Of a stretch of DNA of 64,000 bases, positions 33,409-44,870 are shown piece by piece. The DNA is from Sorex araneus. Its lineage: Eukaryota; Chordata; Mammalia; Eulipotyphla; Soricidae. Position 1 is the first letter of the stretch. Every line of letters starts with the position of its first letter. The stretch covers positions 114,901,552-114,965,551 of the forward strand of contig NC_073313.1 in NCBI RefSeq assembly GCF_027595985.1, read 5' to 3'. A model generated the notes under the pieces. That model was not told where the DNA came from, did no database searches, and worked only from the letters and a program-made list of their open reading frames with translations. Both the position numbers and the translations under genes were made by a program.

Positions 33409-35180
33409 AAAAACAGCTCAAAAGAAAATTTTTATTTGTTAGATTATATGGTAATGTTTACAAAAATTTTGTTGTGAAACAGAGATATCTATGGGCTCAT
33501 TTGTGTTACTCAGAGAACCTAGACAGAAGTAAAATGAGCACATTGTTAATTGCTAGTTGATTCACATCTCATAATACATTCCTTTTCCAAGTGTTAAAAA
33601 GTCGATACTATTAGTAACAAAGTGTATACATTTTTAACTAAGTTAAAATGAGTACAAATTTCCTCCGTTTAAAATAATCACATCAGACGACCACATATAT
33701 TTAAAACATAGAACCGATTCTGGTTTTCTACTTTGAATAGCAGTAGGTATTTCATGGCCAACCTCTTTCCCTGGATCTGCCACGTCCTTATATCTCACCC
33801 CATGTTTTTGTTCCAAGTATAGACCCCAGGTGGAAGCTGAGCAGCTTACATTACAGTGGAAAAGAAAAACCTTATTTTAAGAACGTTAGTGCCATAATTG
33901 TCAAACAAGCAGATATCCAACTGTACTTTCCTTTTTAAATGTTAAGCTTCTTTGCTAATCAAAAATAACTAGGCACCATAGAAAAATAAAACTTACATTA
34001 TCTTTCAACTTGAGGTTGAAAGGCCAAGGGACTTGGGTACATCAACGGTGTAGAGAATAGGTATAGTACATCTCCAAACTGAGGAGTCATCAACACTGAA
34101 AATATGAAATGCAAACTATAATGCAACTCTAAAATATGTCAAGGTGACAGGCAGGGGGGTTCTGAGGGTACCTGAGGATGCTGGTGAAGGGAAACTGACA
34201 GTGGCAGTGGGATTGTTGCTAACTTGCTGGACACCTTAAGCTCAACTATCTAAAACTTTGTAAATCTGAATTCTTTATTAAAATTAATTTGAACTACACT
34301 GCTTTATTAGGCCTCATTTTTCAAAAAATAAAAAAGTGTACATCTAAGCTCTTAATACAAAGTCTACAACCAAAAGATACTCAAATGTGAAATTAATTAC
34401 AAAACGAAGTGTTTGCATGTGCGATTGATTTCAAAACAAACTGTGGACCCTTTTCCAAAATAGAACGCTCCAGGACTTGCACTGAAATCTAATGCCTTTC
34501 TGTACTGGTCTTAACATGGGGTTACATTGAGTATCTAAACCAGTGAATAAATAAAGGAGACATTTTTAAAAACAAAGACATAAAGCTTAAGGACCCCTCT
34601 TTTGATCTGATTTCATTTTTGAATGGATTTAGACATTTATTTAAAATCTAGACACCTAGATATATAGAGCCTTCCTTGTAATTGTCCTAGTGAAGTTACA
34701 TCTCCATTCCCCTTAAGCCTTCATTGGGTTCAAGATAATTTGCCGGTTTTTTTCTCCAGTGTAAACACAATATTAAGAAAGGTCTTGTTAACAGATGAAG
34801 TTTCAAAAGTAAGGATGATTTTTTTAAAAAGTTACAATGGTTATTTGTTTTAGTCCATCTTCAGAGACAACTGAATATAACCACAGATAACATATGTCTT
34901 GTCTGCTAGCCTGAAATAAAACAACTATCAGAACATAATTCCCCAGAAAATGAACTTATAATCTCTTACAGGGAAGCATAAACATAAATGGAGTATAATA
35001 CAATACTATGCATATAATAATGGGTGGTTAAATAAAGTATTGAAGCATTATACAGGAAAGAGTAATTAATTTTACAGCATATTGGCACTAGAGGATTAAG
35101 ATGAAATCTTCATTTTCTTAAGTAAATGAAAGTCAACCTCAAAGTATAAATATGTGTGTTATATATTATTTATTTCATAA
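33409..35180. other. Arm-shared unique DNA, inner block
   Basis: Aligns in reverse with 52085-53925 at about 98-99 % where compared. Between its ends the right arm has gained an L1 stub and a SINE. No gene recognised. High identity so far from any gene suggests recent conversion. Confidence 0.6.
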
Positions 35181-35184
35181 TTGA

Positions 35185-35245
35185 GACTTGTTGTTACTGT
35201 TTTTGGCATAGCGAATATGCCACGGGTAGCTTGCCAGGCTTATTT
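35185..35245 (-). mobile_element. Short RTE-tailed SINE fragment
   Basis: About 60 bp of the SINE middle ('gttgttactgtttttggcat', 'gccacgggtagcttgccagg'), also present in reverse at 52015-52065. An ancestral, heavily deleted copy. Confidence 0.6.
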
Positions 35246-35716
35246 AACTCACAAACTTAGAGAAACACGTTGACAGAAACACAGTAGTGGGAGACTCAAC
35301 AGTCCACTTTTACCACTTGACAGATCATCCGTACAGAATACCAATAAAAATGCAGGAGTACTAAATGAGGAGCTATTAGAAGTGAGATTGTTGAAAATAT
35401 GCAGGGTCCTTCATCCTGAACAATCCTGAAGACATTGTTCAGGGAGCACACAGGGAGCTTTCTCCAGTACAGATCATCTACTAAGGCATAACTTAAACAG
35501 ATATAAATAAACCCTAAATGAGCATTTAGATGAATTGGGATTAATGCACAGGCTCTAGTGCACTCGGAAGTTTCCCCAGGATAAAACACATGCTAGGAAT
35601 CCGTAACTGTACCCTCACGGTGATTCAATAATTAAAAAATAAAAAACATTGTTTTTTAAAAAAACATGTGCTAGGGCATAACACTAATTATAGATAAATT
35701 TAAAAGTATATGAACA

Positions 35717-35885
35717 GGGGCTGGAGCGATAGCACAGCGGGTAGGGCGTTTGCCTTGCAGGCGGCCGACCCGGGTTCGAATCCCAGCATCCCTTGTGGTC
35801 CCCTGAGCACCGCCAGGAGTAATTCCTGAGTGCAAAGCCAGGAGTAACCCCTGTGCTTCGCCGGGTGTGACCCAAAAAGCAAAAA
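35717..35885 (+). mobile_element. A-tailed tRNA-derived SINE (left arm only)
   Basis: Well-preserved copy. The tRNA-like head has a B-box 'ggttcgaatcc' at 35773-35783, followed by the 'gagcaccgccaggagtaatt' body and an A-tail after 'gtgacccaaaaagc'. The perfect 15-bp target duplication 'aaaagtatatgaaca' lies at 35702-35716 and 35886-35900. The right arm has the empty site. Confidence 0.95.
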
Positions 35886-36096
35886 AAAAGTATATGAACA
35901 TACATAAATGTAAAAATATATAAGTCCTGCAAAGTACCTTCTCAACCGATAATGCTATGATAGTAGAAACCACACAAATGAAAAAAATGGATGGGGAAAA
36001 TCTTCCAACACATGGAAGCAGAACAAAACACTGCCCAATCACAACCAACCAAAGGGAAAGCCAAGGAAGAAATAAACAAGTTATATACCTGTATTT

Positions 36097-36350
36097 GGGC
36101 TGGAGCGATAGCACAGCGGGTAGGGTGCTTGCCTTGCACATGGTCTGCCCGGGTTCGATTCCTTGGTCCCTCTTGGGGAGCCCGGCAAGCTACTGAGAGT
36201 ATCTCGCCCACATGGCAGAGCCTGACAAGCTACCCGTGGTGTATGTATTCTATATGCCAAAAACAGTAACAACAAATCTCACAATGGAGATGTTACTGGT
36301 GCCTGCTCGAGCAAATCGATGAGCAACAGGATGACAGTGACAGTGACAGT
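36097..36350 (+). mobile_element. RTE-tailed tRNA-derived SINE, full length
   Basis: Has the same tRNA-like head as the A-tailed SINE (B-box 'ggttcgattcc' at 36152-36162). The body then differs: 'gcaagctactgagagtatct', 'gccaaaaacagtaac'. The 3' end is 'tggagatgttactggtgcc', then 'gagcaaatcgatgagcaac' and 'gacagtgacagtg' units. That end matches the RTE C-terminal codons. A reversed allele at 50123-50368 shows it predates the arm duplication. Confidence 0.92.
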
Positions 36351-36515
36351 AACTTGATAGATGTTTTCTTTAGCTTGAATTATTTTTATGATGGCTCTAA
36401 TTTGGATCTAAACAATGCTAATATACAGTTATACACCAGCGTAGAACAACTCCTCACTTAAAGTATGGGACTCAGCATATATATAGGCCTATTAAATTTC
36501 ATTAGTGGCCAGATA

Positions 36516-37435
36516 GAAAGAGGTGGAAGATCTACACCATGTTAATTTTAAGTGATTTAATAAAGTGAAACTTATCGGTTGGAAAAATATTCAATGCTCA
36601 TAAATTAGTAGAATAAATATAGTCAAAATGACCATCCCATATGAATTATTATGAAAATTTAATGCAAACCATATCCAAATGTAGTTGACATTCTTCTTTG
36701 ACATAGAACAGTAGTAGCAATTTGTATGGAGTCATAAAAGACACTGACTGATCAAAGAGATATAAAGAAGTAAGAAACTCGGAGGCGTCTCATTACCTAT
36801 ATTAATTAAACTATATTATGAAATTATAGTGATCAAAACAGCACAATACTAAAATAAGGATAGACTCTCTGACCAAGGGTCAAAAATCAAATCCTCAAAG
36901 ACAAATCCCTATGTAGTGACAGTTAAATTTTAACAATATTTCTGGGAACATGCAATGCAGTAAAGCTAGCCCCTTTACAAACTTTACAAAAACTGGATAG
37001 CCAAGTGTAAAAAAATTAATCTGAATCCATCTTTAATACCTTGCACAAAACTCAGTTAAATGTTGTTTAAAGACCTTGAAATCAAACCAGAACCAATAAA
37101 GTGCATTGATTAAAATAGAGACAAAAAGTTCCAAGACTTAGACTCAAATCTGTGTTCATGAAGACAGTGCCATTTACAAAGCAACAGAATTAAAAATAAA
37201 CAAATGGGACAACATCAAACGTTCTATGTGGCAAAAGAAACACAGGTAAAACACAAAGACACCCAATGTAATGGGAGAAAACATCTGCAGTAACATATTA
37301 GATAATGGCTGAAATACAGGATATATAAAACACAAAGAACAGCAATAACAAATCCAAAACCATATCAAAAATATAAAGAGGTTATAAAGAGATACATCTC
37401 TAAAGAACACACTTGGATGGCCCATAGGCACACGA
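36516..37435 (+). mobile_element. Old L1 ORF2 relic, plus strand, start of spacer
   Basis: Sequence such as 'aactatattatgaaattatag' near 36808 and 'aaatgggacaacatcaaac' near 37203 follows late ORF2 of an old L1. It begins exactly where homology between the two arms stops, so it belongs to the unique spacer. Confidence 0.65.
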
Positions 37436-37439
37436 AAAC

Positions 37440-38030
37440 ATGATCATCATCATTTAATATTAGTTACTTATTTGACTTCCTGCTTCATTCCATGTTGTAG
37501 TAAAAGACTAGATTTCACCTTTATTATTGCTGAATAATGTTCCATTGTTCATATATATCATATTTTCTTTATTTGCATATCCTGAGGCATTTGTGTTCTT
37601 TCCATATTCCTGACTCTTACAATTTACGGTGCAGTGAACAGAAATGTGGAATATCTTTGCAAATTAGTTTTTGTATTCTTGTAGAGATCTAATGGAATGA
37701 AAAGCTAAATCAAAGCAGTGATTTCTATAGACCAGCTGTTGTACCAAGTGCATAGATAATATTAAATGGATATTTTTGTGTCTCAGGGACAGAAATTAAG
37801 AAGTGGAATCTAGAGCTCAATTCTTTATTTGAGGAATATCCATGTCATTTTCTATAGGGAATGAACCATAAAACTTTTCTACAAGTTGTACTTGAGAGTT
37901 CCTTTGTCACCCTATCCCACTAATGCAGGTTGGTCCAGTTTATTGATATATGACAGTCTCATTGGTGTAGGATGATATTTCTTTGTTGTATTTTTAATTT
38001 TTTTATTATTATTTTATTTTAATTTATCTT
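37440..38030 (-). mobile_element. Old L1 relic, minus strand
   Basis: Late ORF2 read backwards ('ctgaataatgttccattgtt' near 37530, 'gtgcagtgaacagaaatgtgg' near 37630). Diverged. Confidence 0.6.
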
Positions 38031-38135
38031 TGCTTTTTTTTTTATTGAGTCACCATGTGGAAAGTTACAAAGTTTTCAGGTTTAAATCTCAGTTATACAA
38101 TGCTCGAATACCCATCCCTTCACCAGTGCACATTA
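38031..38135 (-). mobile_element. Young L1 3'-end stub
   Basis: About 105 bp starting with a T-run and 'attgagtcaccatgtgg' and ending 'caccagtgcacat'. This is the extreme 3' end of the young shrew L1, inserted in the old one. Confidence 0.75.
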
Positions 38136-38640
38136 TCGAGTCACTGTGAGACACACAGTTTCAAAGCTGTTCATGATCATGTTCCAGTCATAAAATGTTC
38201 CAACATCCATTGTTGTCTTCATTTGGATTTACCTGATAATAGTTAATGATGAACAATTTTCCATATGCCTACTGAACATCCAACTGTCTTATTCTGAGAG
38301 GACTCTCACCTCTTAGAATAGTCTGCTCAGTTACTCTTTGCATTTTTAATGGGGTTAGCAGATTAATTGTTCGTCTTTGTGAGTGCTTTATATATTTCAG
38401 ATATTAACTCTTTGACATATGCGGGCTTTTTTCTTCCACTTAAGACAGTCCATTGAGGTGGTCTTTAATTTTAGGCTACGTTCTCTTTTGCCACACAGAA
38501 ATATTGGAATTTGATGCAGCTCCATTTGTACCCATAGTTTTTGTCCAGTTCAATCATATCATTGAAAATATCTTTGAAGTACAAATTGTAGATCATTAGC
38601 ACTGTAGCACCATGTTTCTGTTTTTCATTGATTTCTGCAG
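38136..38640 (-). mobile_element. Old L1 relic, continued
   Basis: Minus-strand 3' UTR and late ORF2 of an older L1 that continues after the SINE at 38645. Confidence 0.5.
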
Positions 38641-38644
38641 CAGC

Positions 38645-38850
38645 CAACAGTAACGTCTCTATTTTGAGACTTGTTGTTACTGTTTTTGGCATATTGAATA
38701 CACCATGGGTAGCTTGCCAGGTTCTGCCGTGCTGGTGGGATATTATCGGTAGCTTGCCAGGCTCTCCGAGAGGGATGGAGGAATCAAACCGAAGTTGGCC
38801 GCATGCAAGGCAAACACACTACCTTTTGTGCTATCGCTCTGCCTGATGTC
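38645..38850 (-). mobile_element. RTE-tailed SINE, 3' end missing
   Basis: Minus strand; carries 'gttgttactgtttttggcat', 'gtagcttgccagg' repeated, 'gaggaatcaaacc', and the head ending 'gtgctatcgctctgcc'. Lacks the distal RTE-like tail. Confidence 0.8.
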
Positions 38851-41580
38851 TTTATTATTCTTTACATATGTTATGCATTATGGTCTAATCTCAAATTTGT
38901 TGATTCACCTTGAATTTACTTTTATAGAAGGTGTGAGATATAAATTCAGTTTATTTTTTCAATTTTATTGTGCAGTTTTCCCAACACCATTTGTTCAAAA
39001 GACCATATACTCCACTTCAAGTACTCAGCTCTTGTCATGCGCTCTTCTAGCAACCCTTATGTCAGAGCGTTCATTATTGGGATGTTCTTTTTAACCAATT
39101 GACATGACAGTGTGTTCTTAGTCCAGCATCATGCTGTTTTGATTACTACAGTTATGAAATATTGTTTGAAGTCAGGTAACATGATGCATACCAATTTATT
39201 TCCCAGAATGTCTTTGAATATTCAGGAATGTTTTGTGATTCCGTATAAATTTTATTAGTGTCTATCTAAGTCCCTGAATATATAATTGGGATATTGATGG
39301 GGATTTAAATAAACCTAATCTGGGGCTAGAGCAATAACACAGTGGGTAGGGTGTTTGCCTTGCATGCAGCCGACCTGAGTTCGATTCCCAGCATCCTATA
39401 TGGTCCCCCAAGCACCTCCAGGAGTAATTCCTGAGTGCATGAGCCAGGAGTAACCTCTGTGTATTCCTTTATGTGGCCCAAATAGCAAAACAAAAAAAAA
39501 CCTAATCTAATAATTTCAATAGAATTGTTATTTTGATAATGTTGATTTCTACAATCCATTAACATGGAATATTTTTCTATTTCCTAAGTCCTCCATTTAT
39601 ATCTTTTCTGAGTGACATATAGTTCTAAAGTTCTTATGACTTTTAATTTGATTCCTACATACTTGACATTTTTAAAAACTATATTGAAAGGAATAGTCTT
39701 TTTGATACCTTCCTCTCCTATTCATTATTTGCACATAGGAATGCTACACATATTTGCCTACTGATTTGAGACCTGCTACATTGTAGCACTGTTGTATTAC
39801 TTCTAAAATTGTTTCAGTGGAATTTTTCAGGTCGTCTATACATAATTTTATGTCATCTACAAATAGTGACAATTAGAATACTTTTCCAAATTGAGTACTT
39901 TTATTTATTTTTATTTCTTTAGCATTTAATTGAAGAGCCATTATTTATAAAGTTATTGATAGATGAGTCTTAGGCAAACTATATTCCAAATCAATCCCAC
40001 CACCAGTATCAACTTCCCTCACTAGTGCCACCTTGACAGATAAATTTCAAAGTTCAGTGGTTTTAGTTTAGATATCATATTTTAAGTGCTGTTGAGACTG
40101 CTTTGTTTGTATATATAGCTATATTACTCTCCCATATCGCCAGTTTACCCGAGGTCCCTGACTCCTGTTCCCCCATTATTTCTATTTCTCATCTTCTTCC
40201 TTAACCACTTGATTCTTTCTTTCTCTGTTGTCCTTTATATTCGAGGCTCAAAGGTGACCTACTCATTCCCATTTACTACACTACATTCTCTCATTCAGTT
40301 ATTCTGTATACCAAAGTTAAGTGAGAACATCCTGTAGTTTTCATTCTTCTAGCTTGCTTCACTTGACAGGGTATCTCCAGTATCAACTAGTTTGTATCTA
40401 GTTGCATGACTTCAATTTTCCTTGCAGCTTTTTAATATTCCATTTTTATACATATCACATCTTCTCAATACCATAATTCATTCATCTATCTCTGAACAGC
40501 TAAGTTAGTTTCAAACTTTACCATCACACTAAGTGCTGCAGTGAATAATTGTGTCTGTATCTTATTTAATGAATCTCTGTGTTGGGGGTGACAGGGGGTT
40601 GCTGTTTGTTGGCTGTATTTTCATCTTGGAGGTAGATGCCCCAGCATGTAGTTGTGGGGTCATATGGAAGTTTAATCCTTAGTTTATTGAGAACTTTTCA
40701 TACTGTGTTTCACAGGAATTGAATTAGCTAACATTCCCACCAGCATTGGAAGAGGGTTCATTTTTCACTACAAATTTGAAAACTTGTTGTTCCCACTATT
40801 TTTTCTATTCCTCTATCTCACTGGTGTGAGTTGATATGTCATTGCTTTGATTTGCATTTCTCGAATGATAGGTGATGCTGAACACCTTTATATGTGCCTA
40901 CTGGCATGAATTTATCTTCCTCTGAGAATGTCTGTTCATTTCCTCTTCAAACTTTGACAAGGTTTTTGGATTTTTTTCTTGTTTGATCTCTATAAGTACA
41001 TCATATATCTTCTCTATAATCCCTTTATCTATGTCATAAATGCAAATATTCTTTTCCAATTCAGTTAGCTGTTTGTTAGTTTCTTAATTTTAGCCTGTGT
41101 TTCTTTAGCCATGCAAAAACTTTAATTTCATATAGGTTGATTTATTTGTATTCTGTTGTCTTTTTGAGTGGCATAATATCATTGAAGAGTCCTTTGAGTT
41201 CCAAATCAGAAAGCATTCTATTTATATGTACTCAACATATTTTACAGTTAAATCTCAATATCTTTGATAGACTTTCAATTGACTTTTGTATAAGGTTTGA
41301 GTTTATAATTATGTTTTATTTATTTACCACATGGTTAAACAGCTTTCACACTACCATTTATTGAAGAGGCTATCTTTACTCCACTCCTTAGTTCTCAGCT
41401 CCTTAGTTAACTCCTTAGTTCTCAGCTCCTTAGTTTATAGCTAGTTATATACAAATATGGGGTTATGTTCTGAGGTTTTCAATTTGAACCATTGATAAGA
41501 GAGCCTATCTTTATTCCAGTAATATGAAGTTTTGATTAGGCATAATAGACCTAATATTTATAATAGATATAATAGTTTAT
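38851..41580 (-). mobile_element. Old L1 relics, minus strand (several pieces)
   Basis: Backward ORF2 order. The 'caccatttgttcaaaag' block lies near 38982 and 'ccagcatcatgctgttttgat' near 39121; the RT end is near 39870. A second L1 3' UTR begins at about 39910 and its ORF2 follows at 40290-41560. All decayed; a SINE splits the first piece. Confidence 0.65.
39322..39497 (+). mobile_element. A-tailed tRNA-derived SINE
   Basis: Starts 'ggggctagagcaataacac' and ends in an A-run. The perfect 11-bp target duplication 'aaacctaatct' lies at 39311-39321 and 39498-39508 within the old L1. Confidence 0.93.
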
Positions 41581-41592
41581 AATAGAGTTAAT

Positions 41593-41780
41593 ATATCACT
41601 GTATCACTGTCATTCTATTGCTCAACGATTTGCAACAGTAACACCTCCATTGTGAGACTTGTTGTTACTGTTTTTGGCATATTGAATATGCCACGGGGAG
41701 CTTGCCAGGCTCTGCCGTGTGGGCGGAATACTCTCGGTAGCTTGTCAGGCTCTCCGAGAGGGATGGAGGAATCAAACCTT
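41593..41780 (-). mobile_element. RTE-tailed SINE, 5' head truncated
   Basis: Begins with reversed tail units 'tatcactgtatcactgtcat' and runs through 'gttgttactgtttttggcat' to 'ggaggaatcaaacc', where the tRNA-like head is lost. Confidence 0.85.
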
Positions 41781-41789
41781 AATAGGTAT

Positions 41790-42395
41790 AATGAGCATTG
41801 TATATTATATATTATAATATTTTGGGTTTATCAAATAGTACATTTATATGAATAATATACAATGGATTTATTTCATTTATGTCTATAACTACATATATAA
41901 TATGAATATGTATTTAAATTTATAAAAGTAAAATATGAATTATATCAGTTTATATAACTAATTACAAAAGTATATAATACAACTTATATACTTACTTACA
42001 TATTAGGAATTATGCTAAATATTATGTAAAATATTAGATATAATTATAGATAACATAACATAATTATACAATTATATAATTATGTAATAGGAAATGAAAT
42101 ATAATTTTATAATTTTATAATTATATGATGTTATACATTAATTTAATTATATAATTATATGATATTGTATATGTTAATATAATTATATAATGTGATAATA
42201 GAATAATAATCATTATATCAGTATAACATATTAATATTTAGTATGATATAATGTATATTCATTACATTCATTATACTATATTATATATTATACAACTTGC
42301 AGAGAATTATGTATAGTCACATATAAAGCTGTATTATGAGATAAAATTGTGTTGTTAAATATATTGAGTAATTACATATCTAAACTATTGTATTA
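41790..42395. repeat. AT-rich low-complexity tract
   Basis: About 600 bp of A and T almost exclusively, dominated by 'ataat' and 'tatat' motifs with many small self-complementary stretches. It lies near the middle of the palindrome spacer. No genes. Confidence 0.8.
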
Positions 42396-42399
42396 AGTG

Positions 42400-43420
42400 C
42401 TGGAATGAATAATGGTGTGCGTATGTTCTTTTAAGTGAACACTTTTGTGTCTTATGTTTTTGGTATACTTCATATACCCAGAAGTAGAATTGCTAGGTCA
42501 TATGGCAGCTGAATTCTAATATTACTGGGAGCTCTCTGTACTGTTTCCCTGGGTGTTGAATCAGACAACATTCCCCCCAGCATTGGAAGTAAATATCCTT
42601 TTTTGCCACATCCCCACCAACACAGATTGACCCCAGTATTTTTGATTGGTGTGTGATGACATCTCACTGTCATTATGATTTGGATTCCTCTTGTACCCCT
42701 TTTTTAACGGGGTTGGATTCTTTTCTTGCACAGTTTTATGAGTTCTTTATATAACTTGGATATTAAGCCTTTATCAGATGAGTAGTGGGTAAATAGTATC
42801 TACAAATCTGTGGGCTATCTTTGTATTTTGGTCTCCGTTTCCTTTGAGGCACAGAATCTTCTAAATTAAATGTAGCCCCATTTGTTTATCTTTGCTTGCC
42901 CTTGCTTGGTCAGTGGCTTTAATTCTTAAAAATGCCTGTAGCTTCAATGTTACTGAGAATTCTGCCTACATTTTCCTCTCTATGCCTTTTGGATTCAAGA
43001 ATGATATACAGGTCTTTAATATATTTTGATTTAACTTCTGTGCATGGAGTAGAAAGAGGTCTGAGTTCGTTTTTTACAAAGGCTGATCAGTTTTCCCAGC
43101 ATCACCTTTTGATGAGATTTCTCTTGATCTGCTTCATATCCTTTGCTCCTTCATCTAAGATTAACTGACCATATACCTTAGAGTCTGTCCCTGCATTTTC
43201 AACTCTATTCCATTGATCTCACAGTCTGTCTTTATTCAAGTATTCCAGTACCATGCTGCTGAATTCTGTACTGCTATGTAGTGCAGTTTGAATTTGGGAG
43301 AAATTATGTCTCCCATCTTCTTTCTCCCAAGGATTGCCTTGGTTATTTGGGGGTGGACATTATTGTTCTTTATGAATTTCAAATTGTTTGATTTATTTCT
43401 TTGAAAAATATCGTGGCTGA
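42400..43420 (-). mobile_element. L1 ORF2 relic, minus strand
   Basis: Younger-type L1 late ORF2 read backwards: 'gtagaattgctaggtcatatgg' near 42485, 'tttaacggggttggattc' near 42702, and 'catgctgc' with the following block near 43250. Truncated at both ends. Confidence 0.75.
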
Positions 43421-44270
43421 AATCTCCAGGCCTTCATGGAATTGAGGATGAGCTCCCTCCCTCCATCTCCCTGTACTTTTGGAAGCCCCAGCAGTCACTC
43501 CCAAGAACCACCTCTGGTGCCAAGTAAGCTCATTAACTGGCGTTGATCCAGAGACTCATAAATAAATCTCAAAAGAGATCAAAAAGTTGCAAAGATTCTT
43601 CCGGACCCCACACAAGTCTGAATCATCATAAGTTTAACCCAGCACCTGCCAAAACAGAGCCCTGGCAGCTGAAAACCTCAACACTTCATAATCACTGTCA
43701 TGCTCCCATCCGGACTCCACTGCTCTGGACATGTTCAGCAGAAATTAAAACTTGGGCTATTCCACTCCCCCAAATCTACCTGTACTTCCGGACACACCGG
43801 CAGTCACACACATTCCCCCAAATTGCCACCTAGTTAAAAGTTTAACTCCACTTGTATCACCACATTAAAAATTCCTGGAGGGACATCTCAAACTCTACAA
43901 CACTGATAAATCAGGAGTAGCACACCAGATTGATTTGTATGTAACAAAGCATAAACATGGAAGGCTTAACCTGTAACATAATTTTAGTTACCTCTTATAC
44001 TAGAGTTTAATGGCTCCATGGTGAGATACAGCAATCTCCACTAGCTTTCTTCAAAGGAAACATTTTTAACATTCATTTAGCAAATTATTTATAAATAAAA
44101 CATAAAATGAATTATATTTTTTCCTGAGCTTAAAATTTTTATTCAATACTAAACGTTCCAGTTTTATATACTTTGATTTCCTATAAAGTCAACTCTTAAA
44201 AATATAAATGTCAGATCTGGGAGTTATAAAGAATTAGAACAGTATACCATATTCCAGTGGACATTGCAGG
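43421..44270. other. Spacer DNA of unknown origin
   Basis: 43430-43840 is CT-rich, relatively GC-richer, and repeats the phrase 'ctgtacttttggaagcccc' / 'ctgtacttccggacaca' about 320 bp apart. It could be an L1 5' UTR or an unrecognised repeat. 43840-44270 is AT-rich with nothing recognised. Confidence 0.35.
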
Positions 44271-44274
44271 AATA

Positions 44275-44480
44275 TTTTTTTTTATTGAATCACCATGTGG
44301 AAGGTTACAAAGCTTTCAGGTTTAAGTCTCAGTTATACAATGCTCGAACACCCATCCCTTCACCAGTGCACATATTTCACCACCAAGAATCACAGTATAC
44401 CTCCCCCCAACCCCTACCTCCCAGCCCCCCACCCTGCCTGTGTAGCTGATAAGTTTCACTTTACTTTCTCTTTACTTTGA
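44275..44480 (-). mobile_element. Young L1 3'-end stub
   Basis: T-run plus 'attgaatcaccatgtgg' start and 3' UTR through 'caccagtgcacat' and C-rich block; about 200 bp, 5'-truncated. Confidence 0.8.
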
Positions 44481-44559
44481 TTACATTCAATATTTCCACA
44501 AAAAACTCACTATTATTGTTTGGAGTTTCCCCCCCCCCCCAAAGTCGGACCTGCTGAAA

Positions 44560-44870
44560 AGGAAGTATTTGATAATTTGTTTTCCATTGCTGAGAATGAA
44601 GAGATATGAGGTCGTGCAGCCGCAATAGCGGCCGCGCGGTTTTGGATACCTGTATAAAATGAAATATTGAGAGCCTCCTATGGGGTCAGGCTTAAGGGGT
44701 GGTTGGGAAAATTGGAGATAATGGTGGTGGGGAGGTGCAATGTTAATGGGATTGGTGTTTGGTATATTGAATGTCTGTAACAAATCAATATGAGCAACTT
44801 TGCAAACCACTGTGTTTATATATATTGTAAGGGGAAAATAATAATGTTTTTTAAAAAGAAAATGTCATAG
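44560..44870 (+). mobile_element. Old L1-type 3' end, plus strand (tentative)
   Basis: G-rich 3' UTR-like stretch ('gtggtggggaggtgc' near 44720), then 'aatatgagcaactttgc' and an A-rich end near 44860. It resembles an old L1 or SINE 3' end. It also holds a small GC-rich patch with a NotI site (44628-44635). Confidence 0.35.

Larger units (their letters stand above)
21575..36515 (+). repeat. Left arm of large inverted repeat (palindrome)
   Basis: Matches 49870-64000 in reverse orientation in ordered blocks. Examples are 28107-29950 to 61875-63700, 29960-30205 to 61595-61845, 30813-31290 to 54890-55346, 31385-31689 to 53910-54225, 33394-35650 to 51594-53925, and 35888-36515 to 49870-50600. Identity varies from about 85 % to over 99 %. 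The outer end cannot be seen because the right arm leaves the window. Private insertions account for the length differences. X and Y chromosome palindromes carrying testis genes are the closest known analogue. Confidence 0.92.

Noticed and set aside
35296..35589. 97-codon frame with an identical partner at 51662-51955, at first sight a conserved duplicated gene
   Set aside because: The whole surrounding block is 99 % identical, including non-coding parts, so identity reflects recent arm conversion. No family, Kozak context or splice sites.
35717..36350. tRNA genes (B-boxes present)
   Set aside because: The heads lack a foldable cloverleaf with a proper acceptor stem and are followed by SINE bodies, tails and target duplications.
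44600..44645. Small GC-rich patch with a NotI site as a CpG island or promoter
   Set aside because: Only about 40 bp, no adjoining gene, and inside repeat-like DNA.
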